Part shown: piece after piece, positions 25,199 through 34,480 of the stretch
Layout: each line of letters starts with the position of its first letter
How positions within the stretch are numbered: position 1 is the stretch's first letter
NCBI RefSeq assembly: GCF_009720385.1
Contig: NZ_ML769303.1
Span: forward strand, 27,820-91,819
DNA length: 64,000 nucleotides
Direction of reading: 5' to 3'
Origin: Catellatospora vulcania
GTDB taxonomy: Bacteria; Actinomycetota; Actinomycetes; Mycobacteriales; Micromonosporaceae
Notes under the pieces: generated by a model
What the model saw: only the letters and a program-made list of their open reading frames with translations
Told to the model about the DNA's origin: nothing
Databases searched by the model: none
Position numbers and translations under genes: made by a program

Positions 25199-27703
25199 AT
25201 GTCCAGCGAGGTCGTTGCCCAGCCGGTGGTCGGTTCCGCGGAGATCGGCCGTGCGCTCAAGCGCGCGGCGGCCGGGAGAACGCTTGATGCGGCGGAGGCG
25301 ACTGCCCTGCTCAGCGCCTCGGGCGGGGCGTTCGACGAGCTGCTGGGGCTGGCTTCGGGGGTACGCGACGCGGGTCTGCGCGACGCGGGGCGGCCCGGCG
25401 TGATCACCTTCTCGAAGAAGGTGTTCATCCCGCTGACTCGGCTGTGCCGTGACCGGTGCCACTACTGCACGTTCGCGACGGTGCCGCACCGGCTGCCCGC
25501 GGCGTACCTGGACCGCGACGAGGTGCTGGCGATCGCCCGGCAGGGCGCGGCGCTGGGCTGCAAGGAGGCGCTGTTCACGCTGGGGGACCGGCCGGAGGAG
25601 CGGTGGCCGGCGGCGCAGCAGTGGCTGACCGAGCGGGGGTACGGCTCCACGATCGACTACCTGCGGTCGGTGGCGATCGCGGTGCTGGAGGAGACGGGCC
25701 TGCTGCCGCACCTGAACCCGGGCGTGCTGAGCTGGGCTGATCTGCAGCGGCTGCGGCCGGTGGCGCCGAGCATGGGCATGATGCTGGAGACGACGGCGAC
25801 GCGGTTGTGGTCGGAGCCGGGCGGCCCGCACTACGGCTCGCCGGACAAGGAGCCCGCGGTTCGGCTTCGGGTGCTCGCCGACGCGGGCCGGGTGGGTGTG
25901 CCGTTCACCACAGGGGTCCTGATCGGCATCGGGGAGACGCACGCCGAGCGCGTCGACGCGATCTTCGAGATGCGCCGCAGCGCCCGTGAATACGGCCACC
26001 TGCAGGAGATCATCGTGCAGAACTTCAGGGCCAAGCCGGACACCGCGATGCGCTCCACCCCGGACGCCTCGGTGCGCGACCTGGCCGCCACGGTCGCGGT
26101 GACGCGGCTGCTGATGGGGCCGGGCATGCGCATCCAGGCCCCGCCGAACCTGATCGACGCGTCGTTCGAGCTGCTGGTCAAGGCCGGTATCGACGACTGG
26201 GGCGGCGTCTCGCCGCTCACCCCGGACCACGTGAACCCCGAGCGGCCCTGGCCGCACCTGGACGAGCTGGCGGAGCTGACCAAGGCGGCCGGGTTCGAGC
26301 TGCGGGAACGGCTCACCGTGTACCCGAACTATGTGCGCGGCGGCGACCGCTGGCTCGACCCGCGCCTGCAGCCGCACGTGCGCGCCCTGGCCGACGAGAC
26401 CGGCATGGCCGTCGCGGATGCGCCGGTGGTCGGCCGTCCATGGCAGGAGCCCGAGGTCGAGGGCGGCACCGGGCGGGTCGACCTGCACCGCGAGATCGAC
26501 ACCGACGGCCGGGCCGAGGACCGCCGCGGCGACTTCGACACGGTGTACGGCGACTGGGCGGCGGTCGGGGCCGCGGTCGGCGGTGCGGGTCCTGCGGTCA
26601 GCGTGGGGGCGCTCGCGGCGGGGCTGCGGATCGCCCGGGAGAACCCGGCGGCGCTGCTGGAGCCGGTGCACGAGGAGGCGGCCCTCGCGCTGCTGCACGC
26701 CGACGGGACGGCGCTGGACGAGCTGTGCCGCATCGCTGACGACGTACGCCGCGACACCGTCGGCGACGACGTCACCTACGTGGTCAACCGGAACATCAAC
26801 TTCTCGAACGTGTGTTACGTGGGCTGCCGGTTCTGCGCGTTCGCGCAGCGGGAGCGCGACGCCGACGCGTATCGGCTGAGTGTGGAGCAGGTCGCCGACC
26901 GGGCCGAGGAGGCCTGGCGCGACGGCGCGACCGAGATCTGCGTGCAGGGCGGCATCGACCCGCAGCTGCCCGTCTCGGTGTATCCGGACCTGGTCCGCGC
27001 GGTGAAGGCGCGGGTGCCGGGCATGCACGTGCACGCCTTCTCCCCGATGGAGATCGTCACCGCCGCCGCGAAGGCGGGCGTGTCCGTCCAGGACTGGCTG
27101 ACCCGGCTGCGTGACGCGGGCCTGGACACCATTCCGGGCACCGCCGCGGAGATCCTCGACGATGAGGTGCGCTGGGTGCTGACCAAGGGCAAGCTGCCCA
27201 CCTCGGCCTGGGTGGAGACCGTCGAGACGGCGCACCGGCTGGGCATCCGGTCCAGCTCGACGATGATGTACGGGCACGTCGACCACCCCCGGCACTGGCT
27301 GGGCCACTTCCGGGTGCTGGCCGGGCTGCAGGACCGCACCGGCGGCTTCACCGAGTTCGTGGCGCTGCCGTTCGTGCACACCAACGCCCCCATCTACCTG
27401 GCGGGCATCTCGCGCGCGGGGGCGACCTGGCGGGAGAACCGCGTCGTGCACGCGATGGCCCGGCTGCTGCTGCACGGGCGCATCCCCAACATCCAGTGCT
27501 CGTGGGTGAAACTGGGCGACGAGGGCACCGTGGCGATGCTGAACGGCGGCTGCAACGACCTCGGGGGAACTCTTATGGAGGAGACGATTTCCCGAATGGC
27601 CGGATCGGCGCACGGCTCGGCCCGTACGGTGGAACAGCTGCACGCCATCGCCGAGGCCGCCGGTCGGCCCGCCCGCCAGCGCACGACGAGTTACGTGCGC
27701 TAG
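25199..27703 (+). CDS. fbiC: FO synthase, fused CofG-CofH (FbiC)
   Basis: An 834-residue bifunctional radical SAM enzyme that builds 7,8-didemethyl-8-hydroxy-5-deazariboflavin (Fo) from tyrosine and 5-amino-6-ribitylaminouracil. The N-terminal CofG half has the cluster motif CRDRCHYC, and the C-terminal CofH half has CYVGCRFC. The length agrees with mycobacterial FbiC (about 856). TAGGCT at 25186-25191 lies 7 bases before the ATG and no Shine-Dalgarno is visible, so the message is probably leaderless. Supplies Fo for FbiA and FbiB encoded divergently. Confidence 0.96.
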   Translation: MSSEVVAQPVVGSAEIGRALKRAAAGRTLDAAEATALLSASGGAFDELLGLASGVRDAGLRDAGRPGVITFSKKVFIPLTRLCRDRCHYCTFATVPHRLPAAYLDRDEVLAIARQGAALGCKEALFTLGDRPEERWPAAQQWLTERGYGSTIDYLRSVAIAVLEETGLLPHLNPGVLSWADLQRLRPVAPSMGMMLETTATRLWSEPGGPHYGSPDKEPAVRLRVLADAGRVGVPFTTGVLIGIGETHAERVDAIFEMRRSAREYGHLQEIIVQNFRAKPDTAMRSTPDASVRDLAATVAVTRLLMGPGMRIQAPPNLIDASFELLVKAGIDDWGGVSPLTPDHVNPERPWPHLDELAELTKAAGFELRERLTVYPNYVRGGDRWLDPRLQPHVRALADETGMAVADAPVVGRPWQEPEVEGGTGRVDLHREIDTDGRAEDRRGDFDTVYGDWAAVGAAVGGAGPAVSVGALAAGLRIARENPAALLEPVHEEAALALLHADGTALDELCRIADDVRRDTVGDDVTYVVNRNINFSNVCYVGCRFCAFAQRERDADAYRLSVEQVADRAEEAWRDGATEICVQGGIDPQLPVSVYPDLVRAVKARVPGMHVHAFSPMEIVTAAAKAGVSVQDWLTRLRDAGLDTIPGTAAEILDDEVRWVLTKGKLPTSAWVETVETAHRLGIRSSSTMMYGHVDHPRHWLGHFRVLAGLQDRTGGFTEFVALPFVHTNAPIYLAGISRAGATWRENRVVHAMARLLLHGRIPNIQCSWVKLGDEGTVAMLNGGCNDLGGTLMEETISRMAGSAHGSARTVEQLHAIAEAAGRPARQRTTSYVR

Positions 27704-28024
27704 CAGCTCACTCCTGTCCGAAGGTAGTCAGCACCCTGCCGTCAAGCCCGACACGCCAGCAGAATTTCGCCACGACACGCCCGACATGCCGTCACCGGTT
27801 TCGGGTCTGAATCGATAGGGCAGTGGCGGGACGGTGAAAAGCCGAACCGAACGGCCCTGCCGGGCGTGTACCAGAGTCAGCTTGACGGTGCACGTAGGAC
27901 ACGCGTGTAATTTTGCGTGGGGCTGGAGGTAGCGGCATCCACAAAACCGCCTATGTGGACAAACGCTCTCCAGGTGGGGGGTAGCGTCGGTCGTGAGCCG
28001 GCGCGCAATAAGGAGGCAGCGGAG
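27704..28024 (+). other. Intergenic region with long whiB2 leader
   Basis: No gene is supported in these 321 bases. The second half holds the whiB2 promoter. TCCACA (27938-27943) and TGTGGA (27954-27959) form an inverted repeat in the leader that could be a regulator site. TAGCGT at 27982-27987 is a possible second -10 box. Confidence 0.5.
27882..27911 (+). promoter_or_regulatory. Promoter candidate for whiB2
   Basis: TTGACG (27882-27887), an 18-bp spacer and TGTAAT (27906-27911, 5 of 6 matches to TATAAT). This would give a leader of roughly 107 bases. Confidence 0.5.
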
Positions 28025-28282
28025 ATGGACGGTCGCCCCGTCGTGGCGGATCTGCTGGGCAACGCGCCCGAGTGGCAGGAGCACGCGCTGTGCTCCCAGA
28101 CTGACCCGGAGGCGTTCTTCCCTGAGAAGGGTGGTTCTACCCGCGAGGCCAAGCGCATCTGCTCGCGCTGTGAGGTCAAGTCCGAGTGCCTGGAGTACGC
28201 GCTGTCGCATGACGAGCGCTTCGGCATCTGGGGCGGGCTGTCCGAGCGGGAGCGTCGCAAGCTCAAGCGCCGCGCGATCTGA
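28025..28282 (+). CDS. whiB2: WhiB-family iron-sulfur regulator (WhiB2/WhiB type)
   Basis: An 85-residue Wbl protein. Four Cys (C23, C46, C49, C55; C-X22-C-X2-C-X5-C) bind a 4Fe-4S cluster. FGIWGGLSERER is the turn used to contact sigma-factor region 4, and the basic tail KLKRRAI contacts DNA. Size, C-terminus and position between the F420 genes and the zincin/DUF3499 genes match WhiB2 (WhmD) of mycobacteria and WhiB of streptomycetes, which control septation with WhiA. The ATG has AAGGAGG 8 bases upstream. Confidence 0.93.
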   Translation: MDGRPVVADLLGNAPEWQEHALCSQTDPEAFFPEKGGSTREAKRICSRCEVKSECLEYALSHDERFGIWGGLSERERRKLKRRAI

Positions 28283-28290
28283 GACTTCCG

Positions 28291-28326
28291 GACGCTGCCG
28301 GGCCCGTGGGGGCGGGTCCGGCAGCG
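28291..28326. terminator. Terminator between whiB2 and the zincin-like gene
   Basis: ACGCTGCCGGGCCCG (28291-28305) pairs with CGGGTCCGGCAGCGT (28312-28326) with one G-T pair, between convergent genes. Confidence 0.75.
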
Positions 28327-28362
28327 TACCGACCAGCACCTTGTCTTAAGTGAGACCTGCTC

Positions 28363-28809
28363 CTACGCGAGATCGTCGGGGTTCAGGCCCAGCAGGTTGG
28401 CGACCTGCTCGACGATCACGTCGCGTACCAGCTCGCCCAGGTCGTCCCGATCCGAGGCCCGGAACTCCAGCGGACGCCGGTAGACCACGATCCGCGGCGG
28501 CACTCCGTGCCGGCCCGGCCGTCCCGGCAGCAGCCGCGCCAGCGGCACCCGCCCGTCCTCCAGCACGTCCGAGTCGTAGACGTTGAGGTCCGGCGGCACG
28601 TCCTCGACCGCGAACTCCACCCCGGCCAGCTCGGTCGCGAAACGCGCCTCGAGCGACTCCACCGTGTCCAGCACCAGCTCGTCGAAGACCTCTGCCTTCG
28701 TCCTGGCCAGAGGCACGCTGGCCGGCACCAGGCGACCACGCATACCCCGGCCGTGGCGGTCGCGTCGGCGGCGGGCGGCGGTCGGGCGGCGTCGGGCGGG
28801 ACTGGTCAC
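28363..28809 (-). CDS. Zincin-1 (metallopeptidase) family protein, apparently without HExxH
   Basis: About 148 residues with an Arg-rich N-terminus and a Zincin_1-like domain (FDELVLDTVESLEARF; FAVEDVPPDLN; PRIVVYRRPLEFRA; DDLGELVRDVIVEQVANLLGL). In catalytic members the segment before LGL reads HExxH-H. Here it is VIVEQVANLLG, so the zinc ligands are missing and peptidase activity is unlikely. The neighbouring gene in mycobacteria (Rv3259 position) is similar. The GTG at 28809 is tentative; ATG 28743 would trim the basic N-terminus. Confidence 0.75.
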   Translation of the reverse strand: MTSPARRRPTAARRRRDRHGRGMRGRLVPASVPLARTKAEVFDELVLDTVESLEARFATELAGVEFAVEDVPPDLNVYDSDVLEDGRVPLARLLPGRPGRHGVPPRIVVYRRPLEFRASDRDDLGELVRDVIVEQVANLLGLNPDDLA

Positions 28810-28929
28810 CCGGCAAATGTATCCCCGAGCGCCAGCACCGGGACGCGGTACGGGGCCGTGATCCTTCCCTCGGCGTGTCGCGGCGCAACCGGCGTACCGG
28901 TGCGCGGCGGGGCACTAACGTCACACGCC

Positions 28930-29289
28930 GTGAGGTCTCCACGGCGTTGCTCTCGTAACGGCTGCCCCCGGCAGGCGGTCGCAACGCTGACCTATGTCTA
29001 TGCAGAGTCGACGGCGGTGGTCGGCCCGCTCGCCGCGTACCAGGAGCCGCACACCTACGACCTGTGCGAACCGCACGCCCTGAGCCTCACCGCTCCGCGC
29101 GGCTGGGACCTCGTCCGCCACGACGGCGAGTTCGAACCCCCGCCCCCCACCACCGACGACCTGGTCGCCCTGGCCGAAGCGGTCCGCGAGGCAGCTCGCC
29201 CCGCCCCCCGCCAGCCCGCCCCCGAACCACCCCACGGCCCGCCCACCCCCGGCCGCCGCGGCCACCTCCGCGTCATCCCCCCGTCCTGA
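28930..29289 (+). CDS. DUF3499 family protein
   Basis: A 119-residue actinobacterial protein. RSPRRCSRNGCPRQAVATLTYVYAESTAVVGPL and HTYDLCEPHALSLTAPRGWDL contain three Cys and several His, consistent with a zinc-ribbon-like site. The C-terminus is a Pro-rich tail. Function is unknown. TAACGT (28916-28921) lies 8 bases before the GTG and there is no Shine-Dalgarno, suggesting a leaderless message. In mycobacteria this gene adjoins manB; here about 22 kb separate them. Confidence 0.85.
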   Translation: MRSPRRCSRNGCPRQAVATLTYVYAESTAVVGPLAAYQEPHTYDLCEPHALSLTAPRGWDLVRHDGEFEPPPPTTDDLVALAEAVREAARPAPRQPAPEPPHGPPTPGRRGHLRVIPPS

Positions 29290-29294
29290 CCCGA

Positions 29295-29340
29295 AGGAAG
29301 GGCACCTTCCCATCGCTACGCGTAGAGGAAGGGCACCTTC
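29295..29340. repeat. Repeat family C, copy 1
   Basis: AGGAAGGGCACCTTC occurs at 29295-29309 and again at 29326-29340, each able to fold as GAAGG-GCA-CCTTC, separated by CATCGCTACGCG and followed by TTTTAACG. The same 15-mer and centre recur at 46253-46300. It lies between converging genes. Confidence 0.75.
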
Positions 29341-29359
29341 TTTTAACGCCAGAGCGTCG

Positions 29360-29424
29360 AAGATCGCTGTTTCGGGTCGAAACGTGAGGCCAGACCGCAG
29401 ATCTTGGCACGAAACAGCGATCTT
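29360..29424. repeat. Inverted repeat with long loop (family E)
   Basis: AAGATCGCTGTTTCG (29360-29374) pairs perfectly with CGAAACAGCGATCTT (29410-29424) across a 35-base loop. It follows the family C element between convergent genes and may terminate the minus-strand operon. Confidence 0.65.
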
Positions 29425-29443
29425 GCCCGCCGGACTAGCCGGA

Positions 29444-30793
29444 CTACCTTGCCTCGCCGACGTGAGCGGCCCAGCGGTCGAGAGTGGCGACGGTGTGGAG
29501 GGCGGTGTTGATGCCTAGCCAGCGGAGGGGTTCGGGTTCCCAGCGGGGGGAACGGTGGTTGACCCAGGGCAGGACCGTCAGTGGCGACTCGACGCCGGTG
29601 ATCAGGTCGGCGAGGGTGCGGCCGGCGAGGTTGGTGGCGGCGACGCCGTCGCCCACGTAGCCGCCGGCCCAGGCCAGGCCGGTGGAGCGGTCGAGGCCGA
29701 CGGAGGGGTGCCAGTCCCGGGTGATGCCGAGCGGGCCGCCCCAGGCATGGGTGATCTTCGCGCCGTCGAGGGCAGGGAAGAGTTCGACCAGGGTGTTGCG
29801 TAGCGCCAGGTGCACCGCAGGCTCGCTGTCGAAGGACGGGCGCACCGCGGAGCCGTAGTGGTAGGGAGCGCCCCGCCCGCCGAAGGCGAGCCGGTCGTCG
29901 GCGGTGCGCTGGCCGTAGATGACCAGCCGGCGGTGGTCGGTGAAGGTCTCCCGGTGGTCCAGTCCCGCCTCGCCCCAGAAGGACTGCGGCAGCGGCTCGG
30001 TCGCGACCATCAGCGAGTAGATCGGCGCCACGGCCCGCCGGTGACCGGGTAGGCCCGCCGTATAGCCCTCGGTGGCCCGGACGACCACGTCCGCGTGCAC
30101 CGTGCCGTGATCGGTGCGAACCGCGGCACGGCGCGCACCGACAACGGTGTGGACTGCGCCCGGCATGATCTCCAGCACCCGGGTCTGCTCATGGATCATG
30201 ACGCCCAGCCGCTCGACGACCGAGGCCAGTCCGCGTACCAGCCTTAGCGGGTGCAGTGCCGCGCAGTGCGGGGACCAGGTGGCGCCGTGCACCTCGGTCG
30301 CGCCGCAGCGGTCCAGCGCCTCGGCCCGGTCGAGCAGCCGCAGTTCGAACCCGTACGACGCGGCCAGCTCGGCCTCCGCCCGCGCCCCGCGCCACTGCGC
30401 CTCGGAGCGGGCCAGGCCCAGCGTGCCGCCCTTGTCCCAGTGGCAGTCGATGCCCTCGGCGGCGGCGGCCCGGCCGACCTCGTCCACCGTGTCGATCATC
30501 GCCTGCTGGAACGCGATCGCCGCGCCCCGCCCGTGCAGTTTCTCCAGCTTGGGCAGCGGGGTGGGGAGCAGCCCGGAGCACCAGCCGCCGTTGCGCCCGG
30601 ACGCGCCGAACCCGGCCTGCTCGGCCTCCACGATCGCGATCCGCAGCCCGGGGTCGGCCTGGCACAGGTAGTAGGCCGTCCACAGGCCGGTGTATCCCGC
30701 GCCGACGATCGCCACGTCGACGTCGAGGTCGCCGGAAAGGCGCGGGCGGGGCGCGATCGCCCCGCCCGCGGTGTCGAACCACAAAGAGGTCAC
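29444..30793 (-). CDS. DAO-family FAD oxidoreductase (PuuB-like)
   Basis: A 449-residue FAD-dependent amine/amino-acid oxidase. The dinucleotide-binding motif is VAIVGAGYTGLWTAYYL near residue 27, followed by the second FAD motif GASGRNGGWCSG and the C-terminal GGYVGDGVAATNLAGRTLADL. This pattern matches gamma-glutamylputrescine oxidase PuuB and related polyamine oxidases. Its GTG start overlaps the stop of the upstream aminotransferase gene by four bases, so they are coupled. A role in oxidising putrescine or a derivative is inferred from the PotABCD genes nearby. No PuuA synthetase is in the window. Confidence 0.85.
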   Translation of the reverse strand: MTSLWFDTAGGAIAPRPRLSGDLDVDVAIVGAGYTGLWTAYYLCQADPGLRIAIVEAEQAGFGASGRNGGWCSGLLPTPLPKLEKLHGRGAAIAFQQAMIDTVDEVGRAAAAEGIDCHWDKGGTLGLARSEAQWRGARAEAELAASYGFELRLLDRAEALDRCGATEVHGATWSPHCAALHPLRLVRGLASVVERLGVMIHEQTRVLEIMPGAVHTVVGARRAAVRTDHGTVHADVVVRATEGYTAGLPGHRRAVAPIYSLMVATEPLPQSFWGEAGLDHRETFTDHRRLVIYGQRTADDRLAFGGRGAPYHYGSAVRPSFDSEPAVHLALRNTLVELFPALDGAKITHAWGGPLGITRDWHPSVGLDRSTGLAWAGGYVGDGVAATNLAGRTLADLITGVESPLTVLPWVNHRSPRWEPEPLRWLGINTALHTVATLDRWAAHVGEAR

Positions 30794-32136
30794 AGCAGTG
30801 ACGAGGCCCGGGTCAGCACGTCGCGCAGGATCTGCTCGATCTCGTCGAACTGCTGCTGGGTCGCGGTCAGCGCCGGGGACAGCTGGATGACCGGGTCGCC
30901 CCGGTCGTCGGCGCGGCAGTACAGCCCTGCCTCGAAAAGCGCCCCGGACAGGAAGCCGCGGATCAGCCGCTCGGACTCCTCGGCGTTGAACGTCTCCCGG
31001 GTGGCCCGGTCCTTGACCAGCTCGATGCCGTAGAAGTAGCCCTCGCCGCGGACGTCGCCGACGATCGGCAGGTCGTACAGCTTCTCCAGGGTGGCCCGGA
31101 ACGCGGGCGCGTTCTCGCGTACGTGGCCGACCAGGTCCTCGCGCTCGAACAGGTCCAGGTTGGCCAGACCGACCGCGCAGCTGACCGGGTGCCCGCCGAA
31201 GGTGATGCCGTGGGCGAACATCTGCCCGTCGGCCAGGAACGGCTCGATCAGCCGGTCACTGGCGATCATCGCGCCGAGCGGGGAGTACCCGGAGGTCATG
31301 CCCTTGGCGGTGGTGATGATGTCGGGCTGGTAGCCGTAGTACTGGGCGCCGAAGTACTCGCCGAGCCGGCCCCAGGAGCAGATGACCTCGTCGGACACGA
31401 GCAGCACACCGTAGCGGTCGCAGATCTCGCGCACCCGCTGGAAGTAGCCGGGCGGGGCGGGGAAGCAGCCGCCCGCGTTCTGCACCGGCTCCAGGAACAC
31501 CGCGGCCACGGTCTCGGGGCCTTCGCGCTCGATGGCGCGGGCGATCTCCTCGGCCGCCCACACGCCGAACGCCTCGTAGTCGTCGCCGTGCTCGGGGGCG
31601 CGGTAGAAGTTCGTGTTCGGCACCTTGATGCCGCCGGGCACCAGCGGCTCGAACTCGGCGCGGAACGCCGGGACGCCGGTGATGGACAGGGCGCCCATCG
31701 AGGTGCCGTGGTAGGCGAGGTAGCGGCTGACGACCTTGTGGCGCAGCGGCTGGCCGACCTTCTTGAAGTAGGAGCGGGCCAGCTTCCACGCGCTCTCCAC
31801 GGCCTCGGAGCCGCCGGTGGTGAAGAAGATCCGGTTGAGGTCGCCGGGGGTCAGCTCGGCGATCCGGTCCGCGAGCTCGATCGCCTTCGGGTGGGCGTAC
31901 GACCACAGCGGGAAGTAGGCCAGCTCGTGTGCCTGCTTGGCGGCGGCGTCGGCCAGCTCGGCGCGGCCGTGGCCCGCGTTGACGGTGAACAGGCCGGCGA
32001 GGCCGTCGAGATACCGCTTGCCGTTGCTGTCCCAGACGTAGGTGCCCTCGCCGCGGACGATCGTCGGCACGCTGCCCTCGCGGTAGGCGCCCATGCGGGT
32101 GAAGTGCATCCAGAGGTGGTCGGTTTCCTTGCCCAT
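30790..32136 (-). CDS. Class III aminotransferase, probably putrescine/diamine-pyruvate type
   Basis: A 448-residue PLP enzyme of the omega-aminotransferase family. GTYVWDSNGKRYLDGLAGLF, TTGGSEAVESAWKLAR, FLEPVQNAGG, SDEVICSWGRLG and TTAKGMTSGYSPLGA (PLP Lys) are all present. The Trp/Tyr-rich N-terminus (HLWMHFTRMGAY) is typical of amine-pyruvate aminotransferases. The likely job is transamination of putrescine to 4-aminobutanal, which the aldehyde dehydrogenases nearby would oxidise to GABA. Substrate choice is inferred. It is the first gene of a two-gene minus-strand operon and diverges from a PotD-like gene. Confidence 0.87.
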   Translation of the reverse strand: MGKETDHLWMHFTRMGAYREGSVPTIVRGEGTYVWDSNGKRYLDGLAGLFTVNAGHGRAELADAAAKQAHELAYFPLWSYAHPKAIELADRIAELTPGDLNRIFFTTGGSEAVESAWKLARSYFKKVGQPLRHKVVSRYLAYHGTSMGALSITGVPAFRAEFEPLVPGGIKVPNTNFYRAPEHGDDYEAFGVWAAEEIARAIEREGPETVAAVFLEPVQNAGGCFPAPPGYFQRVREICDRYGVLLVSDEVICSWGRLGEYFGAQYYGYQPDIITTAKGMTSGYSPLGAMIASDRLIEPFLADGQMFAHGITFGGHPVSCAVGLANLDLFEREDLVGHVRENAPAFRATLEKLYDLPIVGDVRGEGYFYGIELVKDRATRETFNAEESERLIRGFLSGALFEAGLYCRADDRGDPVIQLSPALTATQQQFDEIEQILRDVLTRASSLL

Positions 32137-32404
32137 CGTGAGGCCTCACTCATCGGTACGTTGCGGCGTTGCCTACGGTTATCGCATACGTCGTCGAGAT
32201 ACAGCAACCCTCTCAGTGGTATTTTCGCACGACGGCTACGGATTTCGTAGTGCGTCGGCAACCTGGGCGACATCGTTGGTCGGTAACGGGTGGTTTGTGA
32301 GCTGCCGCACCTCAGCGGGCGTACGGCGGGATGATTTGGGCACAATTGCGGGTCATCCCTGTACCCCTCCAGGCTCTCAGCCTGCCCAGCGGAAGGTGCC
32401 TCGA

Positions 32405-33643
32405 TTGCGCGCTCGTCCCCTGTCGGCTCCGGCCCGCGCCCTGCTCGCGGCCACCACGGCGACCCCCTCGCGGCGGCGGCTGCTGCGCGGCGCCCTGGCC
32501 GGCGGCGCGCTCGCCGCCACCGGCGGCGTCCTGGCCGCGTGCAGCCCCAAGGGCATGGCCCCCCAGGCCGGTGCGTCGACCCGCCCCGCCTGCACCGCCA
32601 CCGACCTGTCCGCCAGTGAGCGCAAGGTGTCGTTCGGCAACTGGGTGCAGTACCTCGACGTGGACGAGAACGACGAGAAGCGCCACCCGACGCTGGCCGC
32701 CTTCAAGGCGCGGACCGGCATCGACGTGTCCTACACCGAGGACATCAACGACAACAACGAGTACTACGGCAAGATCCGCGCGCAGCTCGGGGCCTGCCAG
32801 CCGATCGAGCGCGACATCGTGGTGTTCTCCGACTGGATGGTCAACAAGTTCATCCGCAACGGCTTCGCGCAGGAGCTGGACCCGGCCAAGACGCCCAACT
32901 ACCGCCGCAACCTGCTGCCCTCGCTGAAGGCCCGCCCGTACGACCAGGAGCTGCGCTACGCGGTGCCGTGGCAGTCCGGCCTCACCGGCTTCGCGGTCAA
33001 CACCCGCGTCGCCAAGGAGGTGCGCACCGTCGACGAGCTGCTCACCCGCCCCGACCTCAAGGGCAAGGTGAGCGTGCCGATGGAGATGCCCGACACGATG
33101 GGCCTGCTCATCGCGTCGCTCGGCAAGAACCCGGCGTCCTTCACGCCCGAGGACTTCGACGCCGCGCTGGAGAAGCTGCGCAAGGCCGTCGAGTCCGGCC
33201 AGATCCGCCGCTTCACCGGCAACGAGTACGTCCAGGACCTGGCCAAGGGCGACGTCGCGGCCGCGATCGCCTGGTCCGGCGACGCGCTCCAGCTGGGCCT
33301 CAACGACGACAAGATCAAGTTTGTATCGCCCGAAGAGGGCCTGCTGATCTGGTCGGACGCGGCGGTCATCCCGGTGACCGCGACCCACGCGAGCAACGCG
33401 ATGACGCTGCTCGACCACTACTACGACCCGAAGGTGGCCGCCGAGCTGGCCGCGTGGGTCAACTACGTCTGCCCCGTGGCCGGCGCGCAGGACGAGATGG
33501 TCAAGATCGACCCCGAACTGGCCGAGAACAAGCTGATCTTCCCCGACGACGCGATGCTCGCCGACGTGAAGGCCTTCGCCCCGCTCGGCGAAGCCGAAGA
33601 GAAGGCCTACCAGGCCAAGTTCTCCGCCGTCATGGGCGTCTGA
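32405..33643 (+). CDS. Tat-exported polyamine ABC binding lipoprotein (PotD-like), copy 1
   Basis: A 412-residue extracytoplasmic binding protein. The N-terminus has the twin Arg (SRRRLLRGALAGG) and a lipobox LAAC, so it is exported by Tat and lipid-anchored. The mature part has PotD-like segments (VSFGNWVQYLDVDE; TGIDVSYTEDINDNNEYYGKI; VPWQSGLTGFAVNT; PLL-like core IAWSGDALQLG). It is a close paralogue of the binding protein encoded at 36084. I chose TTG 32405 because GGAAG lies 9 bases upstream and the start aligns with the paralogue; GTG 32396 is possible. No permease genes adjoin it, so it may share PotABC downstream. Confidence 0.88.
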   Translation: MRARPLSAPARALLAATTATPSRRRLLRGALAGGALAATGGVLAACSPKGMAPQAGASTRPACTATDLSASERKVSFGNWVQYLDVDENDEKRHPTLAAFKARTGIDVSYTEDINDNNEYYGKIRAQLGACQPIERDIVVFSDWMVNKFIRNGFAQELDPAKTPNYRRNLLPSLKARPYDQELRYAVPWQSGLTGFAVNTRVAKEVRTVDELLTRPDLKGKVSVPMEMPDTMGLLIASLGKNPASFTPEDFDAALEKLRKAVESGQIRRFTGNEYVQDLAKGDVAAAIAWSGDALQLGLNDDKIKFVSPEEGLLIWSDAAVIPVTATHASNAMTLLDHYYDPKVAAELAAWVNYVCPVAGAQDEMVKIDPELAENKLIFPDDAMLADVKAFAPLGEAEEKAYQAKFSAVMGV

Positions 33644-33694
33644 CCAGATCCGCCCGCGCCGCGGCCCGCCCCGCGCCCGCGCCCCGCGCCGCAG

Positions 33695-33759
33695 ATAGAC
33701 GTTGGCCTATCTGGATGAGAAAAACGAGATCATACTCATCCAGATAGGCCAACGTCTAT
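33695..33759. terminator. 25-bp perfect palindrome (family A, copy 2)
   Basis: Arms 33695-33719 and 33735-33759 pair perfectly over a 15-base A-rich loop, between the convergent PotD-like and Lrp genes. The outer 19 bases of each arm match family A copy 1 with paired changes (CC to TT in one arm, an A for G in the other). Confidence 0.85.
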
Positions 33760-33773
33760 GAAAAACCGGGGCG

Positions 33774-34298
33774 TCAGGCGGTGCCGGTGCCCCAGGAGTA
33801 GGTCTGTTTGCGGAGTTTGAGGTAGACGAAGACCTCGGCCCCGATCACACCCTCCACCGCCCGCACTTCGTGCAGGATCTCCAGCAGGTGGTCGTCGTTA
33901 CGGCAGACGGCCTCCAGCAGCAGGTCGTACGACCCGGCGGTGATCACCACGTAGTCGACCTCCTCGATTTCGGAGATCCGGTCGGCGATGCCCTCCAGGT
34001 TGCCCGTGGTCTTCACGCCGATCATCGCCTGCCGACCCAGCCCCAGCTGGAGGGGGTCGGTGACGGCCACGATCTGCATGACGCCCGCGTCGATGAGCCG
34101 CTGCACGCGCTGTCGCACCGCCGCCTCGCTCAAGCCGACCGCGCGGCCGATGGTCGCGTACGGTCTACGGCCGTCCTCCTGCAACTGCTCGATGATCTGC
34201 TTCGCGATGTCGTCGAGGAGCGCGTGGTTGGCGTGGTTGAGTTGAGGGTGGCGGCGGATGACACCGCGTTGCGCTGCGGAGTCGGCGGGCGTCGGCAA
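33774..34298 (-). CDS. Lrp/AsnC-family transcriptional regulator
   Basis: A 174-residue regulator. The N-terminal winged helix is IIEQLQEDGRRPYATIGRAVGLSEAAVRQRVQRLIDAGVMQIVAV. The C-terminal ligand-binding RAM domain follows (MIGVKTTGNLEGIADRISEIEEVDYVVITAGSYDLLLEAVC). I chose the TTG at 34298 because AGGAGG lies exactly 5 bases upstream and the length then fits the family; an ATG at 34358 is in frame but lacks such a site. It diverges from the aminobutyraldehyde dehydrogenase gene and is the obvious local regulator of the polyamine genes. Confidence 0.85.
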   Translation of the reverse strand: MPTPADSAAQRGVIRRHPQLNHANHALLDDIAKQIIEQLQEDGRRPYATIGRAVGLSEAAVRQRVQRLIDAGVMQIVAVTDPLQLGLGRQAMIGVKTTGNLEGIADRISEIEEVDYVVITAGSYDLLLEAVCRNDDHLLEILHEVRAVEGVIGAEVFVYLKLRKQTYSWGTGTA

Positions 34299-34480
34299 TG
34301 AGGCCTCCTGGGGCGTACGCAGAGGGGGATCGCGGGGGTGATGATCCGACCCGGGCATCGTATCGCTACGAGGCAGACGATTCCGACACTTGGCGGCCAC
34401 CCTCGTAACGGAAACGTCATCAAGTCGCGATATTGGATGCTGGAATCCGTAGTCGCACCCCAGATTCGCCACGGAATCCC

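Noticed and set aside
27728-28339. A minus-strand gene spanning the fbiC-whiB2 gap and whiB2
   Set aside because: It runs antisense across whiB2, which has a clear Shine-Dalgarno and cysteine motif, and its translation resembles no protein family.
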